From positions 1 through 64,000 of the forward strand of contig NZ_KE383986.1 of assembly GCF_000423185.1 (NCBI RefSeq): DNA of 64,000 nucleotides, given 5' to 3'. The position numbers and the translations under genes are program-made. This stretch comes from Inquilinus limosus DSM 16000 (lineage in GTDB: Bacteria; Pseudomonadota; Alphaproteobacteria; DSM-16000; Inquilinaceae). The notes under the pieces were generated by a model. The model worked only from the letters and a program-made list of their open reading frames with translations. It was not told the origin of the DNA and made no database searches. Of this stretch, positions 12,532 through 21,448 are shown in pieces. Position 1 is the stretch's first letter. Each line of letters opens with the position of its first letter.

Positions 12532-14687
12532 GATCGTGTTCGCCGCCTCCGGCTCACCAGCGCCTGCAGCCCGACGGACAGGGCGATCCAGGCGGCCACG
12601 ACCGCCAGCAGGATGCCGATCTCCGCCAGCGACGGGTCGCGCAGGATCGACAGGATGCGGTCGCCCAGCGCGGACAGGACGAGCAGGCCGGGCGCCAGGC
12701 CGAGGGCCGTGCCCACAAGATAGTCGAGGATCGGGATCCGCGCGGCGCCGGCGACCAGGTTGACCATGGTGAAGGGCGCGATCGGGACCATGCGGATCGT
12801 GGCCATGGCGATGACCCCGCGGCGGGCGATCCCGTCGCGGATCCGGTGCAGGCGCGGGCCCATGGCGGCGTGCAGCGCCCTTTCGCCGGCCACGAGGCCG
12901 ATGAGATAGCCGGCGAGCGCGCTGGCCAGCGCGCCGGCCGCGGCATAGGCCAGCCCCGGCCATGCGCCGAAGGCGGCGGCGGTCGCGGCGATCAGCACGG
13001 TCACCGGGAACATCACCAGCCCGCCCAGCACGAAGGCGCCGATGACGAGCGGCGCTCCCCAGCCGGTCCCGGCGACACCGTGCAGCGACTCCTGCAGCCG
13101 GCCCGGATGGGCCCAACCGGCGAGGTCGGTGGTGCCCCAGGCCAGCGCCAGCAGGACGGCCGCCAGCGCGATCGGAAGGACGCGCAGCAGGCCCCGCCAG
13201 CGCGCCTTGACCGAGGCCAGGCTGCGGTCGACCAGGCCGGTCGCCGGCAGCGGGTGGCGGGGATCGGCCACCGCCGCGACGGCCCAGCCCCATTCCTCCG
13301 CGACCGTCCGGAGATCGTCGATCGGCACCAGGCGGCGCTGTCCGTTCCCGGCCGTGTCCACGGCGGCGAGCAGCGAACCGGCCTCGCGGATCCGCCGCTC
13401 CATCTCCTCCGGCGCAACCCCGCAATGCTCGCCCAGCAGGCGGGCGCGGACCGCCCGGACGGCCCGGCGTTCCACCGCGTCGACGGCCTCGACGGCCAGA
13501 TCGCACTCGCTGTCGACGCCCATCGACCGGTTGCAGAGATTGGCGGAGCCGACCCGCAGCAGCCGGTCGTCCACGATCATCAGCTTCGAATGCACCATCA
13601 CGTCGGCGGTCGAGCCGTCGCGGTCGCTCCGCGGAGACAGCACCCGCACGCGATCGCCGACACCGGCGGCGCGCAGGATCTCGATGAAGCGCATCCGGCC
13701 GATCGCCATGGTGCGATGCTCTACCCAGCTGTGATGGACGCGCGGCACCACGACCACCGCCTCCAGCGTCGGCACCGCCCGCATCCGCCGGGCCAGGCGC
13801 TCCGCGATGCCGATGCAGGTCAGGAACTGGTTCTCAATGTAGATCGATTCCCGCGCGGCATCGATCATATCCTCGAACAGGGTTTCGATCTCACGCACCT
13901 CGCCCTCGCCGGGATAGAGCGGAAGCGTGCGCGAGATGCCGACCGTGACGTCGCGGAACTCCGCCCCGACCCCCTCGGGCCAGGACATGGTTCGGGCGGC
14001 GACGGCGGGCAGTGCCTCGCAGCTCGCGCGCTGCCACCGCCAGCGGACCAGCTCGGCCAGGGCTCGCGCGGCGGGGCCGTCCACCATCATCTGCACATCG
14101 TGGAACGGCGGGTAGGGGACGCCGGCCGGGTCGACGCGCAACGGGTTGGCCGGCAGGTGGTCGGCCGTGTCCCAGCGTCGCACGGTCAGGTCGAGCCCGC
14201 CGACGAAGGCGACCGCGTCGTCGATCACCACGATCTTCTGGTGGTGCGAGGAGCCGACCGGGATCTCGTCGTCCAGGCACAGCTCGATCTGCGGCGGCGT
14301 GCTCCATTGCAGCGCCAGCAGCGGCAGCGGCTCCCGCTCCAGCGCGTAGTAGAGCGAGTAGTTCCACAGCAGCAGCTTGACCGACAGCTCGGGCCGCTCG
14401 CGGACGAGGGCGCAGAGGAAATCGCCCAGCGTCGCCGGCAGCCCGTCGCGCGGCTCGCCCTCCGGCCCGACCAGGGGCGTGCGGCTGTCGATGTCCCAGC
14501 CGACGATCAGGATCCGGTGCCTGGCCTGCCGCATGGCCGAGCGCAGCGCCCCGAAATAGGCCGCGGCGTCGACCAGCACGGCGGCGCGGTCGGCACGTTC
14601 GATCCGCCAGACGTTCCGCCCTGGCCGCAGCACGGATGTCTCCGAGAGCAGATCTTCCTTCTCCTCGACCGTGGCCGCAGTTCGCAT
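12528..14687 (-). CDS. Phospholipase D-like enzyme fused to a VTT (DedA/TVP38-type) membrane domain
   Basis: The protein has 719 residues. The N-terminal two-thirds is a phospholipase D fold with two HKD motifs, HQKIVVIDD and HSKLMIVDD, each followed by a GSxN/GGLD-type element (VGGLDLT, VGSANLCNRS). The C-terminal third (from about residue 500) is a hydrophobic VTT/SNARE-associated Golgi domain with the typical helices (GGLVMFPVTVLIAATAAAFG; VAGAARIPILDYLVGTALG). The fusion suggests lipid head-group cleavage or transfer at the inner membrane. The frame is open to 15059, but that part lies over the divergent permease gene. ATG at 14687 fits the start of the first domain. Confidence 0.88.
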   Translation of the reverse strand: MRTAATVEEKEDLLSETSVLRPGRNVWRIERADRAAVLVDAAAYFGALRSAMRQARHRILIVGWDIDSRTPLVGPEGEPRDGLPATLGDFLCALVRERPELSVKLLLWNYSLYYALEREPLPLLALQWSTPPQIELCLDDEIPVGSSHHQKIVVIDDAVAFVGGLDLTVRRWDTADHLPANPLRVDPAGVPYPPFHDVQMMVDGPAARALAELVRWRWQRASCEALPAVAARTMSWPEGVGAEFRDVTVGISRTLPLYPGEGEVREIETLFEDMIDAARESIYIENQFLTCIGIAERLARRMRAVPTLEAVVVVPRVHHSWVEHRTMAIGRMRFIEILRAAGVGDRVRVLSPRSDRDGSTADVMVHSKLMIVDDRLLRVGSANLCNRSMGVDSECDLAVEAVDAVERRAVRAVRARLLGEHCGVAPEEMERRIREAGSLLAAVDTAGNGQRRLVPIDDLRTVAEEWGWAVAAVADPRHPLPATGLVDRSLASVKARWRGLLRVLPIALAAVLLALAWGTTDLAGWAHPGRLQESLHGVAGTGWGAPLVIGAFVLGGLVMFPVTVLIAATAAAFGAWPGLAYAAAGALASALAGYLIGLVAGERALHAAMGPRLHRIRDGIARRGVIAMATIRMVPIAPFTMVNLVAGAARIPILDYLVGTALGLAPGLLVLSALGDRILSILRDPSLAEIGILLAVVAAWIALSVGLQALVSRRRRTRS

Positions 14688-14883
14688 GACCCGCACGGCG
14701 TGGCGTTCCTTCGCTTCGCGTCCTATCCACTCAACGCCCGGAGACGGAAAATGTCGCCGTCCGCGGGGACGTGCCGGGCCTTGCCGACGGACCGGCTCCC
14801 GTCTAACGAGAAGCCGCGAGCGCGGCGGCGATCCCGGTCCTCCGCGAGACGGCATCGCTGCCCGCGGAGGAGCTGACACCGAC

Positions 14884-16146
14884 ATGAGCATGCTGACCGA
14901 CGGCGCCGCGGCCACCTGGGGCATCGCCGCGCTGGCCACCGGTGGCGTCATCCTGCGGCCCTGGCGCCTGCCCGAGGCGATCTGGGCGGTGGCCGGCGCC
15001 GCGGCGCTGGTCGGCTTTGGCCTTCTGCCCGGCAGTGACGCGCTGGCGGCGATCGGCAAGGGCGCCGATGTCTACCTGTTCCTGATCGGGATGATGCTGC
15101 TGGCCGAGCTGGCGCGCACCGAGGGCCTGTTCGACTGGGCGGCGGCGATCGCCGCGCGGCAGGCGCGGGGATCGGCCAGCCGGCTCTTCGCGTTGATCTA
15201 CGTTGTCGGCGTCGTCGTCACCGTCTTCCTGTCGAACGACGCCACCGCCGTGGTGCTGACCCCCGCCGTCTATGCCGTGGCGCGGACGGCGGGGGCCGCG
15301 CCGCTCCCGTATCTGCTCATCTGCGCCTTTATCGCCAATGCCGCCAGCTTCGTCCTGCCGATCTCCAATCCCGCCAATCTCGTGGTGTTCGGCAGTCACA
15401 TGCCTCCGCTCCTGACCTGGCTGGCCTGGTTCACTCTGCCCTCGGCCCTGGCGATCGGCGCCACCTTCGTCGCGCTGCGGCTGACCCAGGCGCGGGCGCT
15501 GCGTGCGCCGATCGCGACCGATGTCCCCGTGCCCGCCCTGCCGCCGGGCGGGCAGATGGCGGCCTTGGGCCTCGGCGTCACCGCGGTCGTGCTGCTGCTG
15601 GCCTCGGCCTTCGGCCTGGATCTCGGCTTGCCCACGGCGCTCGCCGGCCTAGCCACCACCGCCGCCGTCCTTCTGCACCGCCGTGCCGCGCCCTGGCGGC
15701 TGATGCGCCGCATCTCCTGGGAGGTGCTGCCGCTGGTCGCCGGACTGTTCGTGCTGGTCGAGGGGCTGGACCGCACCGGGGCCGTCCACCTCCTCGCCGC
15801 CGCGCTGCAGGACGCGGTGGCCGGGTCCGTCGCCGGTGCCTCCTGGGGCGTCGGAACGATCGTGGCGGTCGCGGTCAACCTGATGAACAACCTGCCGGCG
15901 GGGCTGATCGTGCAATCGACGCTGGCCCAGGCCCCGGTGCCGCCGCAGGTCGCCGGCGCCGCGCTGATCGCCATCGATCTCGGCCCGAACCTGTCGGTCA
16001 CCGGCTCGCTCGCGACCATCCTCTGGCTGGTCGCCCTGCGCCGCGAAGGGCTGGAGGTCGGCGCCCTGCAGTTCCTACGCCTCGGCCTCGTCGTGATGCC
16101 TCCGGCGCTGCTCCTGGCGCTGGCCGGCTTCCTGCTGCGGTGGTGA
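14884..16146 (+). CDS. ArsB/NhaD-type permease (ion transporter superfamily)
   Basis: The 420-residue membrane protein has about ten to twelve hydrophobic segments. Two inverted signatures typical of ArsB and related anion permeases are present: FLSNDATAVVLTPAVYA with ISNPANLVVF in the first half, and NLMNNLPAGLI with LGPNLSVTGSLA in the second. The arrangement matches arsenite/antimonite efflux permeases, though the same superfamily also carries Na+/H+ and dicarboxylate transporters. No arsR or arsC lies nearby, so arsenite as substrate is only a guess. Start ATG 14884 follows a GGAGGAG ribosome binding site. The gene diverges from the PLD gene. Confidence 0.85.
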   Translation: MSMLTDGAAATWGIAALATGGVILRPWRLPEAIWAVAGAAALVGFGLLPGSDALAAIGKGADVYLFLIGMMLLAELARTEGLFDWAAAIAARQARGSASRLFALIYVVGVVVTVFLSNDATAVVLTPAVYAVARTAGAAPLPYLLICAFIANAASFVLPISNPANLVVFGSHMPPLLTWLAWFTLPSALAIGATFVALRLTQARALRAPIATDVPVPALPPGGQMAALGLGVTAVVLLLASAFGLDLGLPTALAGLATTAAVLLHRRAAPWRLMRRISWEVLPLVAGLFVLVEGLDRTGAVHLLAAALQDAVAGSVAGASWGVGTIVAVAVNLMNNLPAGLIVQSTLAQAPVPPQVAGAALIAIDLGPNLSVTGSLATILWLVALRREGLEVGALQFLRLGLVVMPPALLLALAGFLLRW

Positions 16147-17408
16147 GCGCCGATCGGACATCCACGGCGGCAGCCCGCCGGGCCGGGTTCAGCCCGCGCT
16201 CGCTGGACGCCATCAACTTCCTCCTGGCCGATGCGCGCGGTGCGGTCGGTCCATATCTGAACGTCTACCTGATCACCGAACGGGGCTGGAGCCAGTCGGC
16301 TCTCGGCGTCGTCACCATGGTCAGCGGCATCGCGGCCCTGGCGCTGCAGACCCCGATCGGCGCCGCGATCGACCGCAGCCGCGCCAAGCGCGGCGCGATC
16401 GTGCTGGCGCTGGCGGTGATGGCGCTGGGCGCCGTCGCCATCTTCCTCCGCACGGACTTCTGGTGGATCCTGGTCGCGTCCACGATGATCGCGGTGGTCG
16501 GGGACATCTTCTACCCCGCGGTCTCGGCCATCACCCTCGGGCTGATCGGCCGTCGCGGGCTGGCGCAGCGGATCGGACGCAATGCTGCTTTCGATCACGC
16601 CGGAAACGTGATGATCGCCCTGCTGGCCGCCGCCGTCGGCTGGTGGTTCTCGCAACGCGCGGTGTTCCTGCTGGTGCCGATCTTCGCCGTGCTGGCGGCA
16701 GCGGCGACGCTGTCGATCCCGGCGCAGGCCGTCGATCACGATCTCGCTCGTGCAGCGGATCCCGACAGCGAGGGGAAAAGGACCGTCGCCCGGCCCGCCT
16801 GGAAAGTCCTGCTCCGGCGGCGGCCCCTGATGGTCTTCGGGATTTGCGCCTTCCTGTTCCACTTCGCCAATGCGCCCCTGCTGCCCCTGGTCGGGCAGGT
16901 GCTGGCCTTCGCCCATCCCGACTGGGCGACGGCGATGATGTCGATCTGCATCGTCGCGGCGCAGGCGGTGATGCTGCCGATCTCGATCCTGGTCGGCCAC
17001 ACGGCGGACCGTTGGGGCCGAAAGCCGATCTTCCTGATCGGCTTTGCCGTCCTGCCGGTCCGCGCCGTGCTGTTCACCCTGTCGCACGACAGCGGCTGGC
17101 TGATTGCGGTGCAGTTGCTGGACGGCGTCGGCTTCGGCATCTACGCCGCCCTGACGCCGCTGGTCATCGCCGACCTGATGCGCGGCACCGGCCACTACAA
17201 CATGGCCCAGGGCGCGGTGGCGACGATGACGGGGATCGGCGCCTCGCTCAGTGGCCTCGTCGCCGGGGTGGTGGTCGACGCCCTCGGCTTCGATGCCGCC
17301 TTCCTCACCCTGGGCCTGGTTGCTGCGGTCGCCGCCGTGGTCTTCGCGGTGGCGATGCCCGAGACCCGGCCGGACCTGCCGCCGGACGAGCCAGCGCAGG
17401 CTGCCTGA
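16143..17408 (+). CDS. Major facilitator superfamily transporter
   Basis: This is a roughly 421-residue MFS protein with twelve predicted hydrophobic segments. Loop 2-3 (AIDRSRAKRGAIVL) and loop 8-9 (GHTADRWGRKPIFLIGF) carry the G-x3-D-x2-G-R-K-like MFS motif A. It probably exports or imports a small molecule by proton coupling; the substrate is unknown. GTG at 16143 overlaps the stop of the ArsB-type permease (GTGA), so the two transporters are co-translated. GTG at 16140 is an equally possible start. The short C-terminal tail is acidic and proline-rich. Confidence 0.85.
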   Translation: MSADRTSTAAARRAGFSPRSLDAINFLLADARGAVGPYLNVYLITERGWSQSALGVVTMVSGIAALALQTPIGAAIDRSRAKRGAIVLALAVMALGAVAIFLRTDFWWILVASTMIAVVGDIFYPAVSAITLGLIGRRGLAQRIGRNAAFDHAGNVMIALLAAAVGWWFSQRAVFLLVPIFAVLAAAATLSIPAQAVDHDLARAADPDSEGKRTVARPAWKVLLRRRPLMVFGICAFLFHFANAPLLPLVGQVLAFAHPDWATAMMSICIVAAQAVMLPISILVGHTADRWGRKPIFLIGFAVLPVRAVLFTLSHDSGWLIAVQLLDGVGFGIYAALTPLVIADLMRGTGHYNMAQGAVATMTGIGASLSGLVAGVVVDALGFDAAFLTLGLVAAVAAVVFAVAMPETRPDLPPDEPAQAA

Positions 17409-17422
17409 CCGACTGCCCGCGC

Positions 17423-17743
17423 TCAGCCGCCGTTGCTGTCCCCGGTGCCGCCGGTCCCGCCGGGGGCCGGGTTCGGGGCCTGTGGCTTCGGAGGGGGCTG
17501 CCGGTCGCGGTCCGGCCGCTGGTTGGGAGCGGGCTGGCCCTGGTTTTCGCCCGGCTTGCCGGGAGGGGCAGTTCCGCTTGCGCCCGTGTTCGAGGACTCG
17601 CCGCTGAAAGTATCGGTGCAGCCGATCTGCTGCCGATCGGCGCAACTGCCGGTAGCGGGCGTCTGTGGCTGAGGTTGGGTCTGAGCCAGCGCCGATGCGG
17701 ACGCCAAGACGATGCCGATCACGAGGCCGCACGACAACTTCAT
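17423..17743 (-). CDS. Small secreted proline/glycine/glutamine-rich hypothetical protein
   Basis: The product has 106 residues. A clear signal peptide (MKLSCGLVIGIVLASASALAQ) is followed by a low-complexity mature region with Q-P repeats, one Cys-x6-Cys pair (SCADRQQIGC) and a Gly/Pro-rich end. I do not recognise a family. The paired cysteines could form one periplasmic disulfide. The start at 17743 was chosen for the signal peptide; an upstream in-frame ATG at 17800 would add 19 charged residues. It is convergent with the MFS gene and has no obvious operon partner except the small membrane protein gene upstream of it. Confidence 0.6.
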   Translation of the reverse strand: MKLSCGLVIGIVLASASALAQTQPQPQTPATGSCADRQQIGCTDTFSGESSNTGASGTAPPGKPGENQGQPAPNQRPDRDRQPPPKPQAPNPAPGGTGGTGDSNGG

Positions 17744-17784
17744 GGCGTCCTCCACGAGACGGATCCGGTCGCGGCCCGTGCCGG

Positions 17785-18123
17785 TCAAAGCTGGGTCCAC
17801 AGGCCGAGGATGAGCATGACCAGGAGCAGCAGCACGAACACGACGGCGACCGCCCAGATCGGCCCCAACGATACCGGCACCCTCAGATCGGCCGTTTCGC
17901 GGCCGCGCGCGAGGCTCGTGTCCGGCGGGCGGCCGATCGCCTCGCGGCTGCGGGCATTGTGGATCTCGTCGGCCGTGGGCGACATGCCGGCCGCCTCGTC
18001 ATCGGTGCCGAGCGGAGCGGCCGCCGGATCCTGCACCGGGATCTTGTCTCCGGTGAGGCCCCGATCGATGTCGTGCCGCAACTGCTCCGTCGTCGGTCTG
18101 TCCCTCGGGCTGGGCGAAGGCAT
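17785..18123 (-). CDS. Small tail-anchored hypothetical protein
   Basis: The protein has 112 residues. A soluble, charged N-terminal part (PTTEQLRHDIDRGLTGDKIP, then DPAAAPLGTDDEAAG) ends in a single C-terminal transmembrane helix (LGPIWAVAVVFVLLLLVMLI). Proteins of this shape occur widely in rhizobia and relatives without known function; I recall no characterised member. The ATG at 18123 has a GGAG twelve bases upstream. A longer frame reaches 18198. It diverges from the ferritin-like gene, with 172 bases between them that must hold both promoters. No confident sigma-factor site was found there. Confidence 0.6.
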   Translation of the reverse strand: MPSPSPRDRPTTEQLRHDIDRGLTGDKIPVQDPAAAPLGTDDEAAGMSPTADEIHNARSREAIGRPPDTSLARGRETADLRVPVSLGPIWAVAVVFVLLLLVMLILGLWTQL

Positions 18124-18295
18124 TCGTCCGGGCTCCGACACTGGCCGTTGCCCTGGCAATGGTCGCGGGTACCTGCCGGTTCCCTGCGATTTTTTCACCG
18201 GGCCGCGAACGGCCGTGCGCGAGGCGCTGTTGAGCCTTCAGGGCGCATCGGAGCCGGAGGGAGCCGGTCCGGGCGCGGTTCGACAGGAGATCGCG

Positions 18296-18802
18296 ATGAC
18301 CGACCCAAGAGAGCATCTCACCCATTGGCTGCGCGATGCCTATGCCATGGAAAGCCAGGCCATCTCCCTGCTGGAGACGCAGGCCAGCCGGCTCGACACC
18401 TATCCCGAGGCCCGGGCGAAGGTGCAGGAGCATCTGCAGCAGACCCATCGCCAGCGGCAGGATGTCGAGGACTGCCTGGCGAAGCTCGGCGCAGACCCGT
18501 CCGACCTGAAGGTCCTGGCGCAGAAGACCATCGCCAACATCCAGGGCCTGTTCCATTCCATGACCGAGGACGAGGTGCTGAAGCACGCGCTCGGCAGCTA
18601 TTCCTTCGAGCAGTTCGAGGCCGGCAGCTATCGCATGCTGGCGGCGGCGGCCCGCGAGGCGGGCGAACCCGGCATCGCCGAGACCTGCGAGCGCATCCAG
18701 CACGAGGAAGAGGCGATGGGCGACTGGATCTGGCAGCAGATGCCCACTCTGACGAAGGAGTACATCAGCCGCTCCGAGGTCGGCGCCACGGCCAAGCGCT
18801 GA
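18296..18802 (+). CDS. DUF892/YciE-like ferritin-like protein
   Basis: The 168-residue, all-helical protein has acidic and histidine residues spaced as in the di-iron ferritin-like fold (AYAMESQAISLLE, QEHLQQTHRQ, YSFEQFEAGSY, RIQHEEEAMGDWI). DUF892 proteins such as YciE/YciF are linked to general stress, but their reaction is not known. The start ATG at 18296 follows AGGAGATCGCG. It stands alone on the plus strand and is followed 89 bases later by a zinc alcohol dehydrogenase. The run of stress-type genes from here to 21352 suggests shared control, but no clear common promoter motif was found. Confidence 0.82.
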   Translation: MTDPREHLTHWLRDAYAMESQAISLLETQASRLDTYPEARAKVQEHLQQTHRQRQDVEDCLAKLGADPSDLKVLAQKTIANIQGLFHSMTEDEVLKHALGSYSFEQFEAGSYRMLAAAAREAGEPGIAETCERIQHEEEAMGDWIWQQMPTLTKEYISRSEVGATAKR

Positions 18803-18891
18803 GCGACCAGCCCGATGGACCGGACGGCGGGCGCCGTTGGCCCCGCCACGGCCGCTTGCAACCGCCCGACGGCTGATCCAGGAGGCGAGGC

Positions 18892-20061
18892 ATGAAGGCG
18901 CTGTGCTGGCACGGCAGGGAGGACATCCGCTGCGACACCGTGCCGGACCCCGGGATCGAGCACCCGCGCGACGCCGTCGTCCGGGTGACGAGCTGCGCCA
19001 TCTGCGGCTCCGACCTGCATCTTTATGATGGCTTCATGCCGGGCATGAAGTCGGGCGACATCATGGGCCACGAGTTCATGGGGGAGGTGGTCGAGGTCGG
19101 GCCAGAGAACCGGCGGCTGAAGGTCGGCGACCGGGTGGTGGTGCCCTTCACCATCTGCTGCGGCGAATGCGACCAGTGCCGGCGCGGCAACTTCTCGGTC
19201 TGCGAGCGCACCAACCGCAACGCCGAACTGGCGGCCAAGATGTTCGGCCACACCACGGCCGGGCTGTTCGGCTACACCCACCTGACCGGCGGCTATCCCG
19301 GCGGCCAGGCGGAATATGTCCGGGTGCCTTATGCCGATGTCGCGCCGGTGAAGATCCCGGACGGACTGACCGACGAGCAGGTGCTGTTCCTCGGCGACAT
19401 CTTCCCGACCGGCTGGCAGGCGGCGGCGCAATGCGACATCGAGCCGACCGACACCGTCGCGATCTGGGGCTGCGGGCCGGTCGGCCAGTTCGCGATCCGC
19501 GCCGCGCTGCTGCTCGGCGCCGAGCAGGTGATCGCCATCGACAACGTGCCGGAGCGGCTGATCATGGCCGAGGCGGCCGGCGCCGTGACGATCAACTTCG
19601 ACGAGGAGAGCGTGCTGGACCGGCTGCGCGAGCTGACCCATGGCCGCGGTCCGGAGAAGTGCATCGACGCGGTTGGCCTCGAGGCGCATGCCGGCCGGCC
19701 GGTGGACTCCATGCTCGACCGTGCCAAGCAGGCGGTGATGCTGGGCACCGATCGGCCGCATGTGCTGCGCGAGGCGATCTATGCCTGCCGCCCGGCCGGC
19801 ACCGTCTCGGTCCCCGGCGTCTATGGCGGGCTCCTGGACAAGATCCCCTTCGGCGCCGCCATGAACAAGGGGCTGACCTTCCGCATGGGCCAGACCCATG
19901 TGAACCGCTGGACCGACGACCTGCTGCGCCGCATCCAGGACGGCCAGATCGATCCGTCCTTCGTCATCACGCACACCGAGCCGCTGTCGCGCGGGCCGGA
20001 GCTCTACAAGACGTTCCGGGACAAGCATGACGGCTGCGTCAAGGTCGTGCTCAAACCCTAG
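18892..20061 (+). CDS. Zinc-dependent alcohol dehydrogenase (formaldehyde dehydrogenase-like)
   Basis: This 389-residue medium-chain dehydrogenase has catalytic zinc ligands in [10 protein letters not shown] and MGHEFMGEV, and a structural zinc lobe in [16 protein letters not shown]. Its NAD-binding segment is [21 protein letters not shown]. The length and the long insert after the zinc lobe resemble the glutathione-independent formaldehyde dehydrogenase branch. The substrate may be an aldehyde or alcohol. AGGAGG lies six bases upstream of the ATG. The next two genes follow within 10 bases and by overlap, so this is the first gene of a three-gene operon. Confidence 0.92.
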   Translation: MKALCWHGREDIRCDTVPDPGIEHPRDAVVRVTSCAICGSDLHLYDGFMPGMKSGDIMGHEFMGEVVEVGPENRRLKVGDRVVVPFTICCGECDQCRRGNFSVCERTNRNAELAAKMFGHTTAGLFGYTHLTGGYPGGQAEYVRVPYADVAPVKIPDGLTDEQVLFLGDIFPTGWQAAAQCDIEPTDTVAIWGCGPVGQFAIRAALLLGAEQVIAIDNVPERLIMAEAAGAVTINFDEESVLDRLRELTHGRGPEKCIDAVGLEAHAGRPVDSMLDRAKQAVMLGTDRPHVLREAIYACRPAGTVSVPGVYGGLLDKIPFGAAMNKGLTFRMGQTHVNRWTDDLLRRIQDGQIDPSFVITHTEPLSRGPELYKTFRDKHDGCVKVVLKP

Positions 20062-20070
20062 AGGCCGGCG

Positions 20071-20580
20071 ATGAGATCCGTTTTCCGCGGCGCGCCCGCG
20101 AACCCGTTCCCCACCGCCCGCGGCGTCGCGCAGGGGCTGGGGGTGTTCAGCATCGCGCTCGGCGTGCTCGAGCTGCTGGCACCGCGGCGCCTGGCGCAAT
20201 GGCTGGGTCTGCGCAGCGATCCGCGCATGGTCCAGGCCTACGGCGCCAGAGAGGTGGCGACCGGCCTCGCCATTCTCGGGCGATCGCGCGATCCGGCGCC
20301 GTTCGTCTGGGCCCGCGTCGCCGGCGATGCGCTCGATCTCGCCACCCTGGCCGCGATGGCCGGCGGCAGCCGCGCCCGCGGCCGGCTGGGGCTCGCCGTC
20401 GCCGCGGTGATCGGGGTCACGGTGCTGGACGCGCTGTGCGCCCAGTCGCTCTCGACCCGGCGCCGGCACCGCACGCCGGTGCGCGACTACAGCGACCGCA
20501 GCGGCCTGCCGGACACGCCGGAGCGGATGCGCGGCGCGGCCCGCGTCACGGTCCCCATCAGGGAGGCCGGTCATGGCTGA
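20071..20580 (+). CDS. Small membrane protein of unknown function
   Basis: The 169-residue protein has three or four hydrophobic segments (VAQGLGVFSIALGVLELL, LDLATLAAMAGG, LAVAAVIGVTVLDALCA). A conserved-looking MVQAYGAREVATG loop and a basic, proline-rich C-terminal tail complete it. Similar proteins are often annotated as a cyclase/dehydrase-associated family in alphaproteobacteria. I do not know a characterised member. It starts 10 bases after the alcohol dehydrogenase and overlaps the following SDR gene by 8 bases, so the three are expressed together. Confidence 0.7.
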   Translation: MRSVFRGAPANPFPTARGVAQGLGVFSIALGVLELLAPRRLAQWLGLRSDPRMVQAYGAREVATGLAILGRSRDPAPFVWARVAGDALDLATLAAMAGGSRARGRLGLAVAAVIGVTVLDALCAQSLSTRRRHRTPVRDYSDRSGLPDTPERMRGAARVTVPIREAGHG

Positions 20581-21352
20581 GCCGAAGGATACCATAGCCC
20601 TGGTGACCGGCGCGTCGACCGGCATCGGGTTCGAGCTCGCCCGCTGCTTCGCGCGGGACGGCCACGGCCTGATCGTGGTGGCGGAGGAGGAGGAGGCGCT
20701 GCAGCGCGCGGCGACCACGCTCCGGCACGCAGGCTCCCCGCGCGTGGAGGCGGTGGTGGCCGACCTCTCCCGCCCCGAGGGGCCGGACCAGGTCCACGAG
20801 GCGGCGCAGCGGATCGGCGTCCTTCCCGAGTTCCTGGTCAACAACGCCGGCATCGGCGTCTTCGGCGATTTCGCCCGCGAGACACGGTGGGAGGACGAGC
20901 TGCGGCTGATCCAGCTCAACGTCGTCTCGGTCGTTCGCCTGACCAAGCTGTTCGCCGCCAGCATGGTGGCGCGCGGATCGGGGCGGATCCTGATCACCTC
21001 CTCGGTCGCCGCCATTGCGCCGTCGCCGCTGCAGTCGGTCTATTCCGCCAGCAAGGCCTTCGAATACGCCTTCGCCGAAGGCATCGCCAACGAGCTCGCC
21101 GACACCGGTGTCACCGTCACGGCGCTGCTGCCGGACGCGACCGAGACCGAGTTCTTCGCCCGCGCCGACATGGAGGACACGAAGCTCGGCCGGGCGTCCA
21201 AGGCCGATCCGGCCGAGATCGCGCGGGCCGGCTACGACGCGATGATGAAGGGCAAGGACCACGTCATCGCCCCGTTCTCGGCGAAGCTGAAGGCGGCGCT
21301 GACCGCGGTGATGCCGGAACGGGTGATCGCCAGCACGGCCCGGGCCGACTGA
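20573..21352 (+). CDS. Short-chain dehydrogenase/reductase
   Basis: The 259-residue classical SDR has the cofactor motif TGASTGIGFELA, the NNAGIG motif, an active-site serine in ITSSVA and the YSASK Tyr-x3-Lys pair. The absence of an acidic residue right after the second strand leaves the NAD/NADP preference open. It lies in an operon with a zinc alcohol dehydrogenase and a membrane protein. The substrate is unknown. Confidence 0.92.
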   Translation: MAEPKDTIALVTGASTGIGFELARCFARDGHGLIVVAEEEEALQRAATTLRHAGSPRVEAVVADLSRPEGPDQVHEAAQRIGVLPEFLVNNAGIGVFGDFARETRWEDELRLIQLNVVSVVRLTKLFAASMVARGSGRILITSSVAAIAPSPLQSVYSASKAFEYAFAEGIANELADTGVTVTALLPDATETEFFARADMEDTKLGRASKADPAEIARAGYDAMMKGKDHVIAPFSAKLKAALTAVMPERVIASTARAD

Positions 21353-21448
21353 CGCCGCCCACCCGGTACGAATCGTTCCTTGCTGCCGGAACCCGGCCCC
21401 GTCCGATCCTATTGGCGCTGATGTGGGAGGCCGGGCCGCGAGGGTGAA

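Noticed and set aside
14884-17408. Arsenic resistance operon
   Set aside because: Only the permease looks ArsB-like; there is no arsR, arsC, arsH or acr gene nearby, so the substrate is left open.
15396-17732. 778-codon minus-strand frame over the two transporter genes
   Set aside because: Arg/Asp/His-rich low complexity without a start signal; it is antisense to the ArsB-type and MFS genes.
18124-18295. Possible EcfG-type general stress promoters (GGAAC at 18179-18183, minus strand; CGAAC near 18210, plus strand)
   Set aside because: The -10 partners fit poorly (CATT or TGTT instead of CGTT), so a stress-sigma promoter cannot be supported.
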